DNA of 64,000 nt from JAFDBW01 sp963825575 (GCA_963825575.1 CAWGUB010000017.1:147181-211180); one strand, 5' to 3'; positions 46,195 to 55,741 are shown, numbered from the stretch's first letter. Made by a program: numbers and translations. Notes: a model not told the origin generated them from the letters alone.

Positions 46195-46226
46195 ATAGAG
46201 GGCCAGCTATCAAGCTGGCCCTCTAT
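46195..46226 (+). terminator. Rho-independent terminator after katG
   Basis: 14-bp stem ATAGAGGGCCAGCT with ATCA loop, followed by CTTTATGG. The strong stem can act for katG and for the convergent DedA gene. Confidence 0.75.
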
Positions 46227-46282
46227 CTTTATGGCTCCCTGTGCCAAAAGATAGCAGGCACTGGAATCAAGGTTTTGAAACC

Positions 46283-46840
46283 TTAGGGGTCTTCCTTTCT
46301 TGAACGTTTTAGGTGGGTCACCCAGATGAGACCACCTGTTAACCCGATCCCGATCATGATCCAAAGCTCCAGATGTTTCAGGTGCCCAAGAACAATCTCC
46401 AAGGCGTGACCGAAAAAATATCCTGCAAAGCCGATGGCAACCGACCAAACCAGCGCCCCAAGGATGTTCAGCGGAACGAAGATCCTGGCAGGGACGTTTG
46501 CTATCCCGAGCGTGAATGGGGTTACGGTTCTTAGGCCATACAAGAACCGGAAGCTCAAAATGATCAGGATCCTGTGCTTATCGATCATTTGCCTGGCCCT
46601 GTCGATCCTTGGCTGCCATTTTGGCCGATGGCTTAATATCGCCTGACTGTGTTTACGACCCAGGAAATAGAATAACTGGTCACCGAGGACCGTGCCGGTA
46701 AAAGCCGCAGTGATAACCAGATAAAGGTCCAGGTATCCCCGGTGCGCGGCGAAGCCGCCGAGGACCAAAACGGTTTCACCTTCCATAAAGGTGCCGATCA
46801 GGATCGCCAGGTAGCCATAATCTTCAATGAACGTTTCCAT
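46283..46840 (-). CDS. DedA/SNARE-associated family membrane protein
   Basis: 185 residues, four or so helices; the DedA motif lies in LAILIGTFMEGETVLVLGGFAAHRGYL, followed by TGTVLGDQLFYFLGRKH and RFLYGLRTVTPFTLGIANV. DedA proteins act as lipid scramblase-like transporters recycling undecaprenyl phosphate or affecting membrane potential. Its C-terminus ends RKEDP. It begins the minus-strand run that includes the STAS-like, DUF1003 and amidotransferase genes. Confidence 0.88.
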   Translation of the reverse strand: METFIEDYGYLAILIGTFMEGETVLVLGGFAAHRGYLDLYLVITAAFTGTVLGDQLFYFLGRKHSQAILSHRPKWQPRIDRARQMIDKHRILIILSFRFLYGLRTVTPFTLGIANVPARIFVPLNILGALVWSVAIGFAGYFFGHALEIVLGHLKHLELWIMIGIGLTGGLIWVTHLKRSRKEDP

Positions 46841-46846
46841 GAATTA

Positions 46847-47218
46847 TTACGGCCCCTCATCCCCGATCCATTCGAGGGCTGCCTGCTTATCGTCGAAGGA
46901 GAAGTGCCTGACCTCGGCCTTGATAAAATGGCTTGCCACCTGCGGCAGGATGGAGAGAAAACCACTGTTAGTCACCGCTGCAACCTTGCGAACCTTTTCA
47001 TGATGGGCCTTGACAAAACGCAGGTGAGAAAGCAGGGCAGCAAAGTCCTGCCAGCCTGGAAAAGATTCTGTCTGGATCAAAAGCCCTTTGAGTTGACCAT
47101 GTTCTTCGAGATATGGATCGACTTCCTGCGCCAACCGGACAAAGTCATCGGCCTCGAGCCGTCCTTACGGGGTGATGCTAAGAATGTTGTGTTCACCTTG
47201 CCATTCGGTTCTAATCAT
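46847..47218 (-). pseudogene. SpoIIAA/STAS-like protein with an in-frame TAA
   Basis: From ATG 47218 the frame reads MIRTEWQGEHNILSITP, then TAA at 47165-47167, then continues GRLEADDFVRLAQEVD... without further stops to 46847. A Glu codon (GAA) at this place would give a normal 123-residue SpoIIAA-like (DUF3478) protein, KGLLIQTESFPGWQDFAALL being typical. A single G-to-T change explains the stop. The remaining 95 residues could be translated from a TTG at 47134. Start of DedA is 6 bp downstream. Real nonsense mutation or base error cannot be separated here. Confidence 0.8.
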
Positions 47219-47310
47219 TGCTGTCTCCGTTCCGATAAGTATGTTTAAGTCAGGCCCGGGGAGGACGGATTTGGTTAAGAGGCCATGTGCCGCTTGGTCG
47301 CCAGAGAATC

Positions 47311-48015
47311 TTATCTCCTCTGTTTCACTTCGTTGATTAATTCCATCTGGATGTCCTGGATTTCAACCAGTCTTTCCCATTGATGCGAAAGCAGGTGGTC
47401 GATTTTCTGGTGCAGATGTCGAATCTCTAACTCGGCCTTCAAGTTGACCTGGTAATCGCGTTGGGCGTGCAGGCGGTCTCTGGCTTCCTGTCGGCTCTGG
47501 CTCATCATGATGATCGGTGCCTGCATGGCAGCGAGGCATGACAACACCAGGTTCAGCAGGATATAAGGGTAGGGGTCGAAGGGCTGACGTAACAGACTGA
47601 TCGTATTGATCAGAATCCAGCACAGCAGGACCCCGGCGAAGGAGAGGATGAATGCCCAGCTGCCGGCCAGGCTGGCGAGTCGATCGGCCATGCGCTGTCC
47701 GATAGTCATGCCTGCGACGTGCTCGGCGTCCGGATTGATCGATAATATCTCTTGCTGTTTCAAGCTCTCGATGACTTCCTGTTCCAGTGAACTGATCTCA
47801 CCTTTTTCTTCCTTAAGGAGGAGTTGGATGTACCTGTGCCGGTATTTCTGGAGATCTTCCGTACATATCCAGTCATCCTCGATCCAGTTGCCTGTTTCAT
47901 GCTGAATCAGATCGGCGACCACGGGACGAACCATAATACCCCGATGAAGATCGCAGCGCTTGTCGCAACCGCAGATCTGGCAGGTGGGCTTGATTTGCGA
48001 TGGTTCCTTGTTCAT
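47311..48015 (-). CDS. DUF1003 membrane protein
   Basis: 234 residues. An N-terminal Cys-rich patch (CQICGCDKRCDLH, zinc-ribbon-like) precedes a charged helix, then the DUF1003 core with two membrane helices: GSWAFILSFAGVLLCWILIN and LNLVLSCLAAMQAPIIMMSQ. A coiled-coil C-terminal part (LKAELEIRHLHQKIDHLL) follows. DUF1003 proteins are poorly understood, linked by context to ion or stress response. It forms a minus-strand run with the class II amidotransferase upstream. Confidence 0.85.
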   Translation of the reverse strand: MNKEPSQIKPTCQICGCDKRCDLHRGIMVRPVVADLIQHETGNWIEDDWICTEDLQKYRHRYIQLLLKEEKGEISSLEQEVIESLKQQEILSINPDAEHVAGMTIGQRMADRLASLAGSWAFILSFAGVLLCWILINTISLLRQPFDPYPYILLNLVLSCLAAMQAPIIMMSQSRQEARDRLHAQRDYQVNLKAELEIRHLHQKIDHLLSHQWERLVEIQDIQMELINEVKQRR

Positions 48016-48045
48016 AGGAGGTGCTCCATTCCTAAAAGATTTTCT

Positions 48046-48867
48046 TTAACCAAGCGGCACAAACGGGCTGGTTTCGAAACAGGCATCTTTGACATGCACC
48101 GATGAATTCTGGGGCACGGCATGCCAGATTTCAGGGAACAGGCCGATAGGTTCCGAAACAATGGCGCGGGCCTTTACGCCAAAGTGTTCACGCAGGTCCG
48201 GGTTGAGATGGCAGACGGCTTCGATGTCCCTGCTATGGTAAAGCGTCGGGGCCTCTCCGTCGCTGGCATAACGTACGGCGTAAAGATTGCTGCCGTCGGT
48301 GACGCCCACAGTCATCCAGAGTGACTCCTCGATGCCACGCTTGCGGGCAGTCTCCTCGACGAACCCGGCCATACGAGCCAGTCCCTGCAACGGGTTATGC
48401 TCGAGTCCGAAAGTCAAGGCGAGAAAGAACATGACCTCGGAATCGGTGGTCCCGAGGATATTCGGAAACAGGTCCGGATCGACCGCCATGAGGAGATCGC
48501 GGCGAACTTTATCGACCTCGAAGATTTCCCCATTGTGCACGAACAGCCAGTTCTTGTAGCGAAACGGGTGGCAGTTGGTCTCCTGCACGGTGGCCTGCGA
48601 GGTTGCCCGGACGTGGGCCAAGAACAGGGGAGAACGAATGTGTGCGGACAGGTCGCGCAGGTTGAAGTCGTTCCACGCCGGACGAATGCTGCGGAATATC
48701 CCCGGGTTTGGCGACTCGGTATACCAGCCGACGCCGAAGCCATCGCCATTCGTTGGCGTCTCGGCCGATCTGGAGCACATGCTCTGATCGATCAGGTTGT
48801 GCTTTGCCTTGAACAACAGGTCTTCAAGAAGTACTGGTTCACCTGAATAAGCCATCCATCGACACAT
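48046..48867 (-). CDS. Class II glutamine amidotransferase (YafJ/EgtC-like)
   Basis: 273 residues. The Ntn nucleophile Cys is residue 2 (MCRWMAYSGEPVLL); NGDGFGVGWY, AHVRATSQATVQETNCHPF and LFVHNGEIF follow, all glutaminase-site elements. YafJ and EgtC members hydrolyse gamma-glutamyl amides; EgtC acts in ergothioneine synthesis. No egtD lies nearby, and ovoA is 6 kb away, so a link to thiol-histidine chemistry is only suggestive. Substrate unknown. Confidence 0.88.
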   Translation of the reverse strand: MCRWMAYSGEPVLLEDLLFKAKHNLIDQSMCSRSAETPTNGDGFGVGWYTESPNPGIFRSIRPAWNDFNLRDLSAHIRSPLFLAHVRATSQATVQETNCHPFRYKNWLFVHNGEIFEVDKVRRDLLMAVDPDLFPNILGTTDSEVMFFLALTFGLEHNPLQGLARMAGFVEETARKRGIEESLWMTVGVTDGSNLYAVRYASDGEAPTLYHSRDIEAVCHLNPDLREHFGVKARAIVSEPIGLFPEIWHAVPQNSSVHVKDACFETSPFVPLG

Positions 48868-49041
48868 AGATCGAAACCTTTCTCAGTATTAGTGGATCCT
48901 TGTAATACGGGTGTCGGTAAGCTTCGGCGCTGAAGCAACAAACCTCCTCGTTGAATGGATAGTATATACCCAATGATCCTGATTCGTGATTACTGTGAGA
49001 CAATATTTCTTTGACAGTTTCTCTGTAGGGACCTCTGCTCG

Positions 49042-49227
49042 CTACTTATCCTTGCCCCAGAAGAAAAGCAATTGCGGCGCCGTGGAGCTCTGTTCATGGA
49101 TCAACTGCTCAGTGCTGACAAGTTCCCACCCCACCTTGGCCATTTGATTCATATGCTCTTCCAGGTCAAGTTCATACAGATCGTTGGTCGGATAATGCTT
49201 GGCTGTGAACGTATATTCTTTCGGCAT
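49042..49227 (-). CDS. DUF4177-like small protein
   Basis: 61 residues, MPKEYTFTAKHYPTNDLYEL..., with the typical MAKVGWELVSTEQL and final FFWGKD of DUF4177-type proteins (short beta-alpha-beta). GAGGGAGAAT lies before the ATG. Soluble, no cysteines. Function unknown. Confidence 0.7.
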   Translation of the reverse strand: MPKEYTFTAKHYPTNDLYELDLEEHMNQMAKVGWELVSTEQLIHEQSSTAPQLLFFWGKDK

Positions 49228-49267
49228 GGAGATTCTCCCTCTTTCGGGTCATTGGGCATTCGGTTTT

Positions 49268-50137
49268 TTATGTGTCTGAGAGAGCAACGATGCGGACATC
49301 GACGATCAGTTTGGGGGGTGATCCGGATGGACCGATAAAGCTTCCGGCCACCGGGGGGACAGCCTCAGGATGACGGGATACGGCTACTGGAATATGTCGA
49401 CGCCCTGCGACCTCGCCGTTGGTCGGGTCGAACCCCTTCCAGCCCGCTCCCGGGAGATATACCTCGGCCCAGGCATGGGTCGTCGCAGACCAATGCTCTG
49501 TCGCGGGGGCGTGAGCATAACCGCTGATGAAGCGACTCGCCAGGCCCAGGTAGCGACAGGTCTCGACAAACAGGGTGGCAAAGTCGCGGCAGGAGCCCTG
49601 CCCCCAGGCCAGCGTCTGCCCGGGTGTTTGTACTCCCTGTTCTTCACGGGAAAAGTAGGTAAAGCGACCGGCGATGGCTTTATTGATCTGGTCGAGCAGT
49701 GCATAGGTCTGCATGACGGGCTGCCCCAGGCCCAGCAGGTCAAGCCAGTTACGGATAGCGTCCTCGTCACCGGGATAGACCGGTTGCAAGAAGGGAAGCA
49801 GGTCCACTCTGTCCATCGGCGCATAGTGGAAGGGATAGTTAACGGCGTAGTCTTCAAAGAGAAAATCAAAAGGGTTTTCCACGTAGTGCTGAATGACCAC
49901 TTCACTGGTAATGGAGAGGAACTGGGTCGGCTTCTGGAAATCGACAACCGCCGCGGCATTATCCTGCGCATCCCGGTGCCATTTTACCCTGTGGTCGGTG
50001 GGCATGATCGTCAACGACGACGATTCGACATGTACCTCTGGACCCTCCCGGGGACGCAGCAGGAGGCGATGCGGCAACAGCGTGACAGTACTGAAAAAAT
50101 GGTATTCCGTCAGGTGTGTAATCTTCAGTCGGCGCAT
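49268..50137 (-). CDS. Transglutaminase-like cysteine protease family protein
   Basis: 289 residues. Starts with the bacterial transglutaminase N-terminal beta domain (LKITHLTEYHFFSTVTLLPHR), then the catalytic core: GQGSCRDFATLFVETCRYL (Cys near residue 182), TTHAWAEVYLPG (His) and GFDPTNGEVA (Asp). These enzymes cut or crosslink peptides; substrate unknown. Not related in operon to the TgpA-like gene at 21650. Confidence 0.88.
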   Translation of the reverse strand: MRRLKITHLTEYHFFSTVTLLPHRLLLRPREGPEVHVESSSLTIMPTDHRVKWHRDAQDNAAAVVDFQKPTQFLSITSEVVIQHYVENPFDFLFEDYAVNYPFHYAPMDRVDLLPFLQPVYPGDEDAIRNWLDLLGLGQPVMQTYALLDQINKAIAGRFTYFSREEQGVQTPGQTLAWGQGSCRDFATLFVETCRYLGLASRFISGYAHAPATEHWSATTHAWAEVYLPGAGWKGFDPTNGEVAGRRHIPVAVSRHPEAVPPVAGSFIGPSGSPPKLIVDVRIVALSDT

Positions 50138-50195
50138 GTCGATAACCCTCTATTCCCTTCGTGTCTGCGGAAAAACTGAACACCCCTGCCAGCTA

Positions 50196-50591
50196 TTAAA
50201 TGGTCTGGTCTTCACTCATCATCTGCGCTAACCGGCGGCAAAGCTTCAGAATCTCAGCCTGGTGTTCCTGCTCTTTTAGGCGGAGTTTTTGCTCCATTTC
50301 ATCAAGCTGACGCTCCATTGTCTTGACTCGCTCCCGGTAGCGCAGCACGAAATCGATCGCCTCCAGGGCAAGCCCCATATCGTCATGAAGGTAGCGGATG
50401 AGTTTAAGTTTACTGACATCCGCTGCACTCAAGCCCTTTGCGCCATGCAACATCGTATGCGCAGTGACCAACTCTTCATGCTCACATTGGCGAATGAACT
50501 CCTCTGAGACTCTTGTCATGCGGGCTACAATCCGATATTCGTACTGAGCCTCAGGATCATTGCAGAAAAGCGCGATCGGGTATTTCTTCAT
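50196..50591 (-). CDS. cbpM: Chaperone modulator CbpM
   Basis: 131 residues from ATG 50591 (GAGGAGAAGGCC upstream). CbpM/MerR-like helical fold: RVSEEFIRQCEHEELV, DVSKLKLIRYLHDDMGLALEAIDFVLRY, then a coiled coil of charged residues (MERQLDEMEQKLRLKEQ). It binds the J-domain of CbpA and blocks DnaK activation. Directly downstream of cbpA, the usual arrangement. Confidence 0.88.
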   Translation of the reverse strand: MKKYPIALFCNDPEAQYEYRIVARMTRVSEEFIRQCEHEELVTAHTMLHGAKGLSAADVSKLKLIRYLHDDMGLALEAIDFVLRYRERVKTMERQLDEMEQKLRLKEQEHQAEILKLCRRLAQMMSEDQTI

Positions 50592-50645
50592 GGCCTTCTC
50601 CTCACCAGTCGGCTGGAATTGCACAACTGGGTACGAACGATTCGT

Positions 50646-51605
50646 TTAATGCATAGACTTCCACTGCTCAATCAGGTCCTTTTCTTTCGCGGTCAGCTTT
50701 TGCGGCAGAACTGTTTCCACGGTGATATACAGATCGCCGCGCTGGCCGGGGTGCTTGATTTTGGGCATCCCTAAACCGCGCAGCTTGAAAACCCGGCCAT
50801 TTCTTGTTTCCGGTGGGATAGGCAGGTTTACCGTGCGGTCGATACCGGAAACCGAGAGCTTGCCGCCTAACAACATGGTGAACAGGTCTGCTTGAACCGT
50901 GGTCTTCAGATCATCGTTATCGCGCAGGAACCGTTTGTCGGGCAAAACTTCAATAGTCAGATAAAGATCTCCCGATCCCCCTCCTCCAGTACCGGTCCCC
51001 CCCTGTCCCTTAACCCTGACACGGGATCCGGTTTTGACCCCGCGAGGAATTTTTACATCTACCTTGCGACCATCCTCCCATTGCAACGATCGCTTGGTAC
51101 CGTGGTAGGCCTCATTGAGGCTCACCTGAAGTGAGTGTTCGAGGTTGCCTCCGTTTCGCGGCCGCTCCTGATAATAAAATTGTTGGCCGCCCCTATCTGC
51201 AGGGCTTTGCTGCCGGCCGCCGCCAAACAGGTTCGTGAAAAAATCCGAAAATCCGCCGCCAGCACCAAACAGCTCTTCAAATTCCTCGGGAGTGACCGTT
51301 CGATAACTGTAGTTCTGATTACCCGCTGCCGCGCGCTCTCCCCAGTTGAAGTCTTCGGGCTTTCCTCCGCTTTTCTGGTACTGTTGCCACTGGGAACCAA
51401 GGCGATCGTACTGCTGACGTTTTGCGGGGTCGGACAGCACTTCGTTGGCCTCGTTGATATCCTGAAATTTCACTGCCGCATCGCTGTTTGCCGGATTGAC
51501 GTCGGGGTGATATTTCCGCGCCAGCTTGCGGTAGGCTTTTTTGATCTCCTTCGCGTCCGCTTTCCGATCTACCCCCAGGATACTGTAGTAATCCTTATAC
51601 TCCAT
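50646..51605 (-). CDS. cbpA: DnaJ-like co-chaperone CbpA
   Basis: 319 residues from ATG 51605. J-domain with HPD: YYSILGVDRKADAKEIKKAYRKLARKYHPDVNP; G/F-rich region (GGGFSDFFTNLFGGG); then C-terminal substrate domains (LQVSLNEAYHGTKRSLQW, PRGVKTGSRVRVKGQGG). No zinc-finger domain, so CbpA not DnaJ. With CbpM and GrpE in one transcription unit it forms a dedicated Hsp70 co-chaperone operon; no dnaK is in the window. Confidence 0.93.
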   Translation of the reverse strand: MEYKDYYSILGVDRKADAKEIKKAYRKLARKYHPDVNPANSDAAVKFQDINEANEVLSDPAKRQQYDRLGSQWQQYQKSGGKPEDFNWGERAAAGNQNYSYRTVTPEEFEELFGAGGGFSDFFTNLFGGGRQQSPADRGGQQFYYQERPRNGGNLEHSLQVSLNEAYHGTKRSLQWEDGRKVDVKIPRGVKTGSRVRVKGQGGTGTGGGGSGDLYLTIEVLPDKRFLRDNDDLKTTVQADLFTMLLGGKLSVSGIDRTVNLPIPPETRNGRVFKLRGLGMPKIKHPGQRGDLYITVETVLPQKLTAKEKDLIEQWKSMH

Positions 51606-51686
51606 GCGTTCTCCATTTCGCCTCACCCGGAAGGGCTCGTCTGCCAAGGCCAACGTCGATCTTTGGACCCGGTCCAGATTTACGAA

Positions 51687-52193
51687 TCAATTTGATGCAA
51701 TCAGCACCTGCGCCGGACGTAACAGCTTGCCGCTGAGCAGATAACCCTTTTTCTCGACTCTCACTATGGTGTTGGGGGCGACGCCGGGATACCGGACCAT
51801 CCCTATGCTTTCATGCAAACTGGAATCGAAAGGTCGGCCCAGAGCTTTCATCTCTTCGACATTGTATTTGGCAAAGAATTGCCCCAGAAGGCTTCGGATC
51901 ATTTCGATTCCCTGCAAGATATTCCGGTTATCATCTTCAGGCGAAGTATGCAGCAAGGCGAGGTCAAGACCATCCGCAACGGGTAAGATGTCTCTCAGTA
52001 ACGTCTCCTTTTGGGCCTCGACTTCCTGGGCAGAGGAGCGTGCCAGACGTTTTTTGGTGTTCTCCAGATCGGCAAGCTGGCGCAGATATCGCTCTTTCCA
52101 GACAACTTCCTCATCCGACAACCGTTTGTTGGTTTCCGTATCCATCTCCCCCGATGGCCTGGTATTTATTGGAATCTCATCGGTCATCATCAC
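51687..52193 (-). CDS. grpE: GrpE nucleotide exchange factor (second-copy type)
   Basis: 168 residues. N-terminal tail and coiled coil (LSDEEVVWKERYLRQLADLENTKKRL), helix bundle (ETLLRDILPVADGLDLAL), then the beta domain GRPFDSSLHESIGMVR, PNTIVRVEKKGYLLSGKLLRPAQVLIA. GrpE releases ADP from DnaK. Placed ahead of cbpA and cbpM, not beside dnaK, it looks like a second GrpE, but a second copy cannot be proven from this window. Confidence 0.88.
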   Translation of the reverse strand: MMMTDEIPINTRPSGEMDTETNKRLSDEEVVWKERYLRQLADLENTKKRLARSSAQEVEAQKETLLRDILPVADGLDLALLHTSPEDDNRNILQGIEMIRSLLGQFFAKYNVEEMKALGRPFDSSLHESIGMVRYPGVAPNTIVRVEKKGYLLSGKLLRPAQVLIASN

Positions 52194-52804
52194 ACCACTT
52201 TAAGCCTTTATAATCACATTGCTTAATGTACATCTCGTCATCAGAAATCTAGACTCTCCATATTTAGTGCTTTCTTCTTTTCAATTATGGCAGGTGTCCT
52301 GTAATTAGCAAAAAACAGGCACATCATACCGTTCTTAAAATCAGTGTTAGACAATAAGGACTCAAAATAACTTCTTGGAATTCTATCGTGCTGGCAAGAA
52401 AAGAGAATGTATGGAAATTGATCGGCAAAAAATTGTCCGAAAGGGGCGCAAAAAAAGATCTGATCCATAAAAAGATCACGCCCTGAGTAGATGGCACCCC
52501 GGGTAATACTCGAAACTGCGGTTGGCGGAAGATGGCTCAGTGCCCGACTGGGAGCCGGCTTAGTCGGGGCCAACGAGCCGGCGTAGAACATGTCGCACTC
52601 TCCTCCGGGGAAGAGTGCCAGGCCCATTTGATACAGTTTCAGCACCGGCCATGCAGAGGATGAACCTGGCACGTTTTACCATACCTAAATCCCGTTCGCG
52701 GTGCACCGCACCAACGGCTGACGATCTCCATGTTCAGCTTCTGGAGATGCTCCTCCTGCCCGGTCTCCCACCAAGAACCGGTCGCGACCTGCATCAGAAA
52801 AAGA
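52194..52804. other. Region without a confident gene, upstream of grpE
   Basis: 611 bp between grpE and DUF2254. Several open frames exist, e.g. 52241-52672 minus and a minus stretch from 52805 to about 52639 reading DLFLMQVATGSWWETGQEEH, but none has clear similarity, a start signal and matching codon use. It may hold a decayed gene. The grpE promoter should lie near 52200-52300. Confidence 0.4.
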
Positions 52805-54136
52805 TCAAATTTGGTGTCGTTGGGCTTCGAGCGTTTCGCGCAGGGGCATGAGTCGCATTTTGATATGTGCACGATCATGCGCGGATTCGATAGTGCGCTC
52901 GGCCAATTCGGCAATCCATTGCATCTGTTCACAAAGCGCCTCCCTGTGACGCTGACTGTCGGTCAGGCTGGCGATGTTATCAAGAGCGCTAAGGATACAC
53001 GCCATGATCACGACATTGCCTGCCGCGCTTCTGCGAATCTGATCGAATGAATCGGCCAGTAGACTTTCAAAAGTAGGGACGATTGTGATCACCCTCAGCT
53101 CGCCATCTTTGCAGAGGCGCGAAGGAGGGAGCTGCCGACCAGCTAAATGCGCCAGGATCGCCGTCAAGTGATCGACGCACATCACAGCCGTCGAGGTGTC
53201 ATTGACACCGGGCGAGAGTGCTTTCAGGGCAATATCTTCAATCTGTCTGACGCCGAAAGCCGGGTCCTGATCAACCGTACGATGAATGCTGATGCTGTAA
53301 GCCGCATTAATGGCGGCGATCGTCTCTTTATCCGGAGCTTCTTCCAGAGCAAGTGAGGCCAACGCGGTCTTCTGGACAACGAAGTCGCCGATGCCGCGCT
53401 CCATCCGCAGGATGGTATTTTTGTCCCGTGCCAAACGCAGAAGGGCATCGCTATCTACGTTCTGGATGTAACCGCTTTCCTCTGCCGGGACTGTACACCA
53501 GGCCTTTTCATTCAGGAGACGGAGGAACTGCTCCTCATTCTCATCTTCCCCTGCTCCCGGTTCCTTTTCACCCGGGAAAAGTCGATCAATGGCTGAGTAG
53601 GTTTCCCGAGCGACCGAGGCGATGATGCTGGAAGCTTGAATCGAAGAAGCAATGTGATGAATAAAGAAAATCAGGACGCCAACGCTACCGAGGGCAAGAA
53701 CAAAAGCGAAGAATACCGCGAGACCAGGGATGAACTCGTCTACGCTGCCGCTGCGAATGGTGCGCAATACGATCAGGCAATAAGTGAAAGTTCCCGCGAA
53801 GACGCCGAGCGCGGTCTGCGTGGTCCTGCTGCGCATGAAGATTCGCAGGATGCGTGAGGTGTACTGACTCGAAGCCAGGGTCAGCGCCACCAGGGTCATT
53901 GAAAAGGTGACGCCCAAAACGGTCATCATAGACCCCGCCAGTGTAGACAACATTTGACGCGAGCCTTCCGCACCGGCACCGAAAAGGCGTGGCCACTGTG
54001 CCAGCCAGCGGTCGCTCCCTGCGGAGTCCGCTTCAATCAAAGCAACTGCAAGGACAACATTGACTATGACAATCAATAAAGGCACAAACCAAAAGCTCGC
54101 CCGTAGACTGCTCAAGGTTTCTCTGAGTTTAAGCAT
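52805..54136 (-). CDS. DUF2254 membrane protein
   Basis: 443 residues. Four N-terminal helices (FWFVPLLIVIVNVVLAVAL, LAGSMMTVLGVTFSMTLVALTLAS, ALGVFAGTFTYCLIVLRTI, LAVFFAFVLALGSVGVLIFFIHH), then a soluble domain with FGVRQIEDIALKALSPGVNDTSTAVMCVDHLTAIL. The SPGVNDTxTA motif is characteristic of the DUF2254 family. Function unknown; likely an inner-membrane channel-like protein. Starts just after a short gap to the radical SAM gene. Confidence 0.85.
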   Translation of the reverse strand: MLKLRETLSSLRASFWFVPLLIVIVNVVLAVALIEADSAGSDRWLAQWPRLFGAGAEGSRQMLSTLAGSMMTVLGVTFSMTLVALTLASSQYTSRILRIFMRSRTTQTALGVFAGTFTYCLIVLRTIRSGSVDEFIPGLAVFFAFVLALGSVGVLIFFIHHIASSIQASSIIASVARETYSAIDRLFPGEKEPGAGEDENEEQFLRLLNEKAWCTVPAEESGYIQNVDSDALLRLARDKNTILRMERGIGDFVVQKTALASLALEEAPDKETIAAINAAYSISIHRTVDQDPAFGVRQIEDIALKALSPGVNDTSTAVMCVDHLTAILAHLAGRQLPPSRLCKDGELRVITIVPTFESLLADSFDQIRRSAAGNVVIMACILSALDNIASLTDSQRHREALCEQMQWIAELAERTIESAHDRAHIKMRLMPLRETLEAQRHQI

Positions 54137-54262
54137 GGGGCAATCCTCTTGTACCGCGTCGGCTGAGCATATTCATCAGGATCCGCTCAACCTTGCAAAA
54201 GGGGCCTCGCCGACAGGCTGCTCGCTGTTTCGTGTCGCTTTGGGCACATGACTGGTTCACCC

Positions 54263-55741
54263 TCATAAAATGTAGCGTTTACAGATGATGCGGAAATGGT
54301 AGCCATAAATTGCCAGGGTGACCGCCTGGGAAAGCAGCTTGGGCCGGGTAAAGAGGGTCCAGAGAATGACTTTCCAAAACTGGAAACGTTCCCTGCCGAA
54401 GAGGCCGAGGCGGTAGCTGGCATGGATAAAAGCCATTTTGTAGTGCAGGTTCAATGATGTTCGAAGCCTGGGCGCCGGATATTCCTGGAGAAAGGTTTTG
54501 ACCCGCCGGTAGTAGTTTTTCGGCGAATAGATCGTCCGTAGAATTCTTTGATACCCTTCCGTCAATGACTCAAGACCCATGGCTGGCAGGATATTACTTG
54601 CCATGCTGACGTTGTCTCCGGTCGCATCGGCGACCAGGCGGCCCTCCTGCTTCAGGCGCTCATAGAGCGTCGTCCCTGGAAGAGCCTGGAGCAGACCGAC
54701 CATCGCGGTGGCGATGCCGCTGTTTTGGATAAAGTCGATCTGGGCCTGAAAAATTCCTGGGGTGTCGCTGTCGAAGCCGACAATGAACCCCCCCTGTACT
54801 TGCAGCCCTGCCCGCTGGAGCCGTTTTACATCGGCAAGCAGGTCACGGTTGCGATTGTGCAGTTTGCCAGCTTCGGCAAGACCTGCCTCACTGGGGGTTT
54901 CGATGCCAATGAATACGGTATCGAACCCGGCCTGAACCATCATTTCTACCAGGTGTTCGTCATCGGCCAGGTTGATGGAGGTCTCCGTATAGAACGCCAG
55001 GCCTTTGCGGGTCTCACGCCAGGAGATCAGTGCCGGGAGCAGGTCTGTTTTGAGATGCCGCTTGTTGCCGATGAAGTTGTCATCGACAAAAAAGATGCTC
55101 CCACGCCAGCCGAGATCGTAGAGGCTATCGAGCTCAGCAAGGATTTGGGCCGTACTCTTGACCCGGGGGTGATGGCCGAACAGGGTCGTTACATTGCAGA
55201 ATTCGCAATGGAACGGACAGCCGCGTGAATATTGGAGGCTCATTGACGCATAACGGCGCATGTCTGCCAATGCCCACAAAGGGGTCGGCGATGTCTTGAG
55301 ATCGACAAATTCGGCAGTCGCATACACACGGTCGGCCTTGCCTTGAGCCAGGTCGGCCAGGAAGCGGGGAAGGGTCAACTCAGCCTCGTTTAGCACGAAA
55401 TGGTCAACGTCTTCGAACTGTTCATGTTCGGTCGTAAAAAGCGGCCCCCCGGCAATGATTTGCACCCCGGCGTTTCTGCACCGGGTAATGACCTGTCGAG
55501 TCGCCTCTTTTTGCACCAGCATGGCACTGACAAAAACCGCATCGGCCCACTGCAGATCTTTTGCGGTCAGTTTGGAGACATTCAGATCGATCAGACGCTT
55601 GTGCCATTCGGCAGGGAGTATGGCGGCTACGGTGAGGAGCCCCAGGGGAGGGGAGGACGCTTTTTTGTGGGCAAGTTTCAGGGCGTGTTTGAAACTCCAG
55701 AAAGTGTCCGGGAATTCAGGGTAGATCAGAAGGATCTTCAT
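54263..55741 (-). CDS. B12-binding-domain radical SAM protein with DUF4070
   Basis: 492 residues. N-terminal cobalamin-binding-like domain (MKILLIYPEFPDTFW, ADAVFVSAMLVQKEATRQVI), then the radical SAM cluster SRGCPFHCEFCNVTTLFGHHPR (CxxxCxxC near residue 175), FVDDNFIGNKRH, and a C-terminal DUF4070 region (GYQRILRTIYSPKNYYRRV). The B12-binding part lacks an obvious DxHxxG. Related enzymes methylate or rearrange unactivated carbons of lipids, hopanoids or secondary metabolites. The reaction here is unknown. Confidence 0.9.
   Translation of the reverse strand: MKILLIYPEFPDTFWSFKHALKLAHKKASSPPLGLLTVAAILPAEWHKRLIDLNVSKLTAKDLQWADAVFVSAMLVQKEATRQVITRCRNAGVQIIAGGPLFTTEHEQFEDVDHFVLNEAELTLPRFLADLAQGKADRVYATAEFVDLKTSPTPLWALADMRRYASMSLQYSRGCPFHCEFCNVTTLFGHHPRVKSTAQILAELDSLYDLGWRGSIFFVDDNFIGNKRHLKTDLLPALISWRETRKGLAFYTETSINLADDEHLVEMMVQAGFDTVFIGIETPSEAGLAEAGKLHNRNRDLLADVKRLQRAGLQVQGGFIVGFDSDTPGIFQAQIDFIQNSGIATAMVGLLQALPGTTLYERLKQEGRLVADATGDNVSMASNILPAMGLESLTEGYQRILRTIYSPKNYYRRVKTFLQEYPAPRLRTSLNLHYKMAFIHASYRLGLFGRERFQFWKVILWTLFTRPKLLSQAVTLAIYGYHFRIICKRYIL

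Noticed and set aside
47134..47218. Recoding of the TAA in the STAS-like gene
   Set aside because: TAA is not used for selenocysteine or pyrrolysine; a base error or nonsense mutation is simpler.
52241..52672. 143-codon open frame on the minus strand
   Set aside because: Composition and sequence look non-coding, no ribosome site, no recognised domain; probably chance or remnant.
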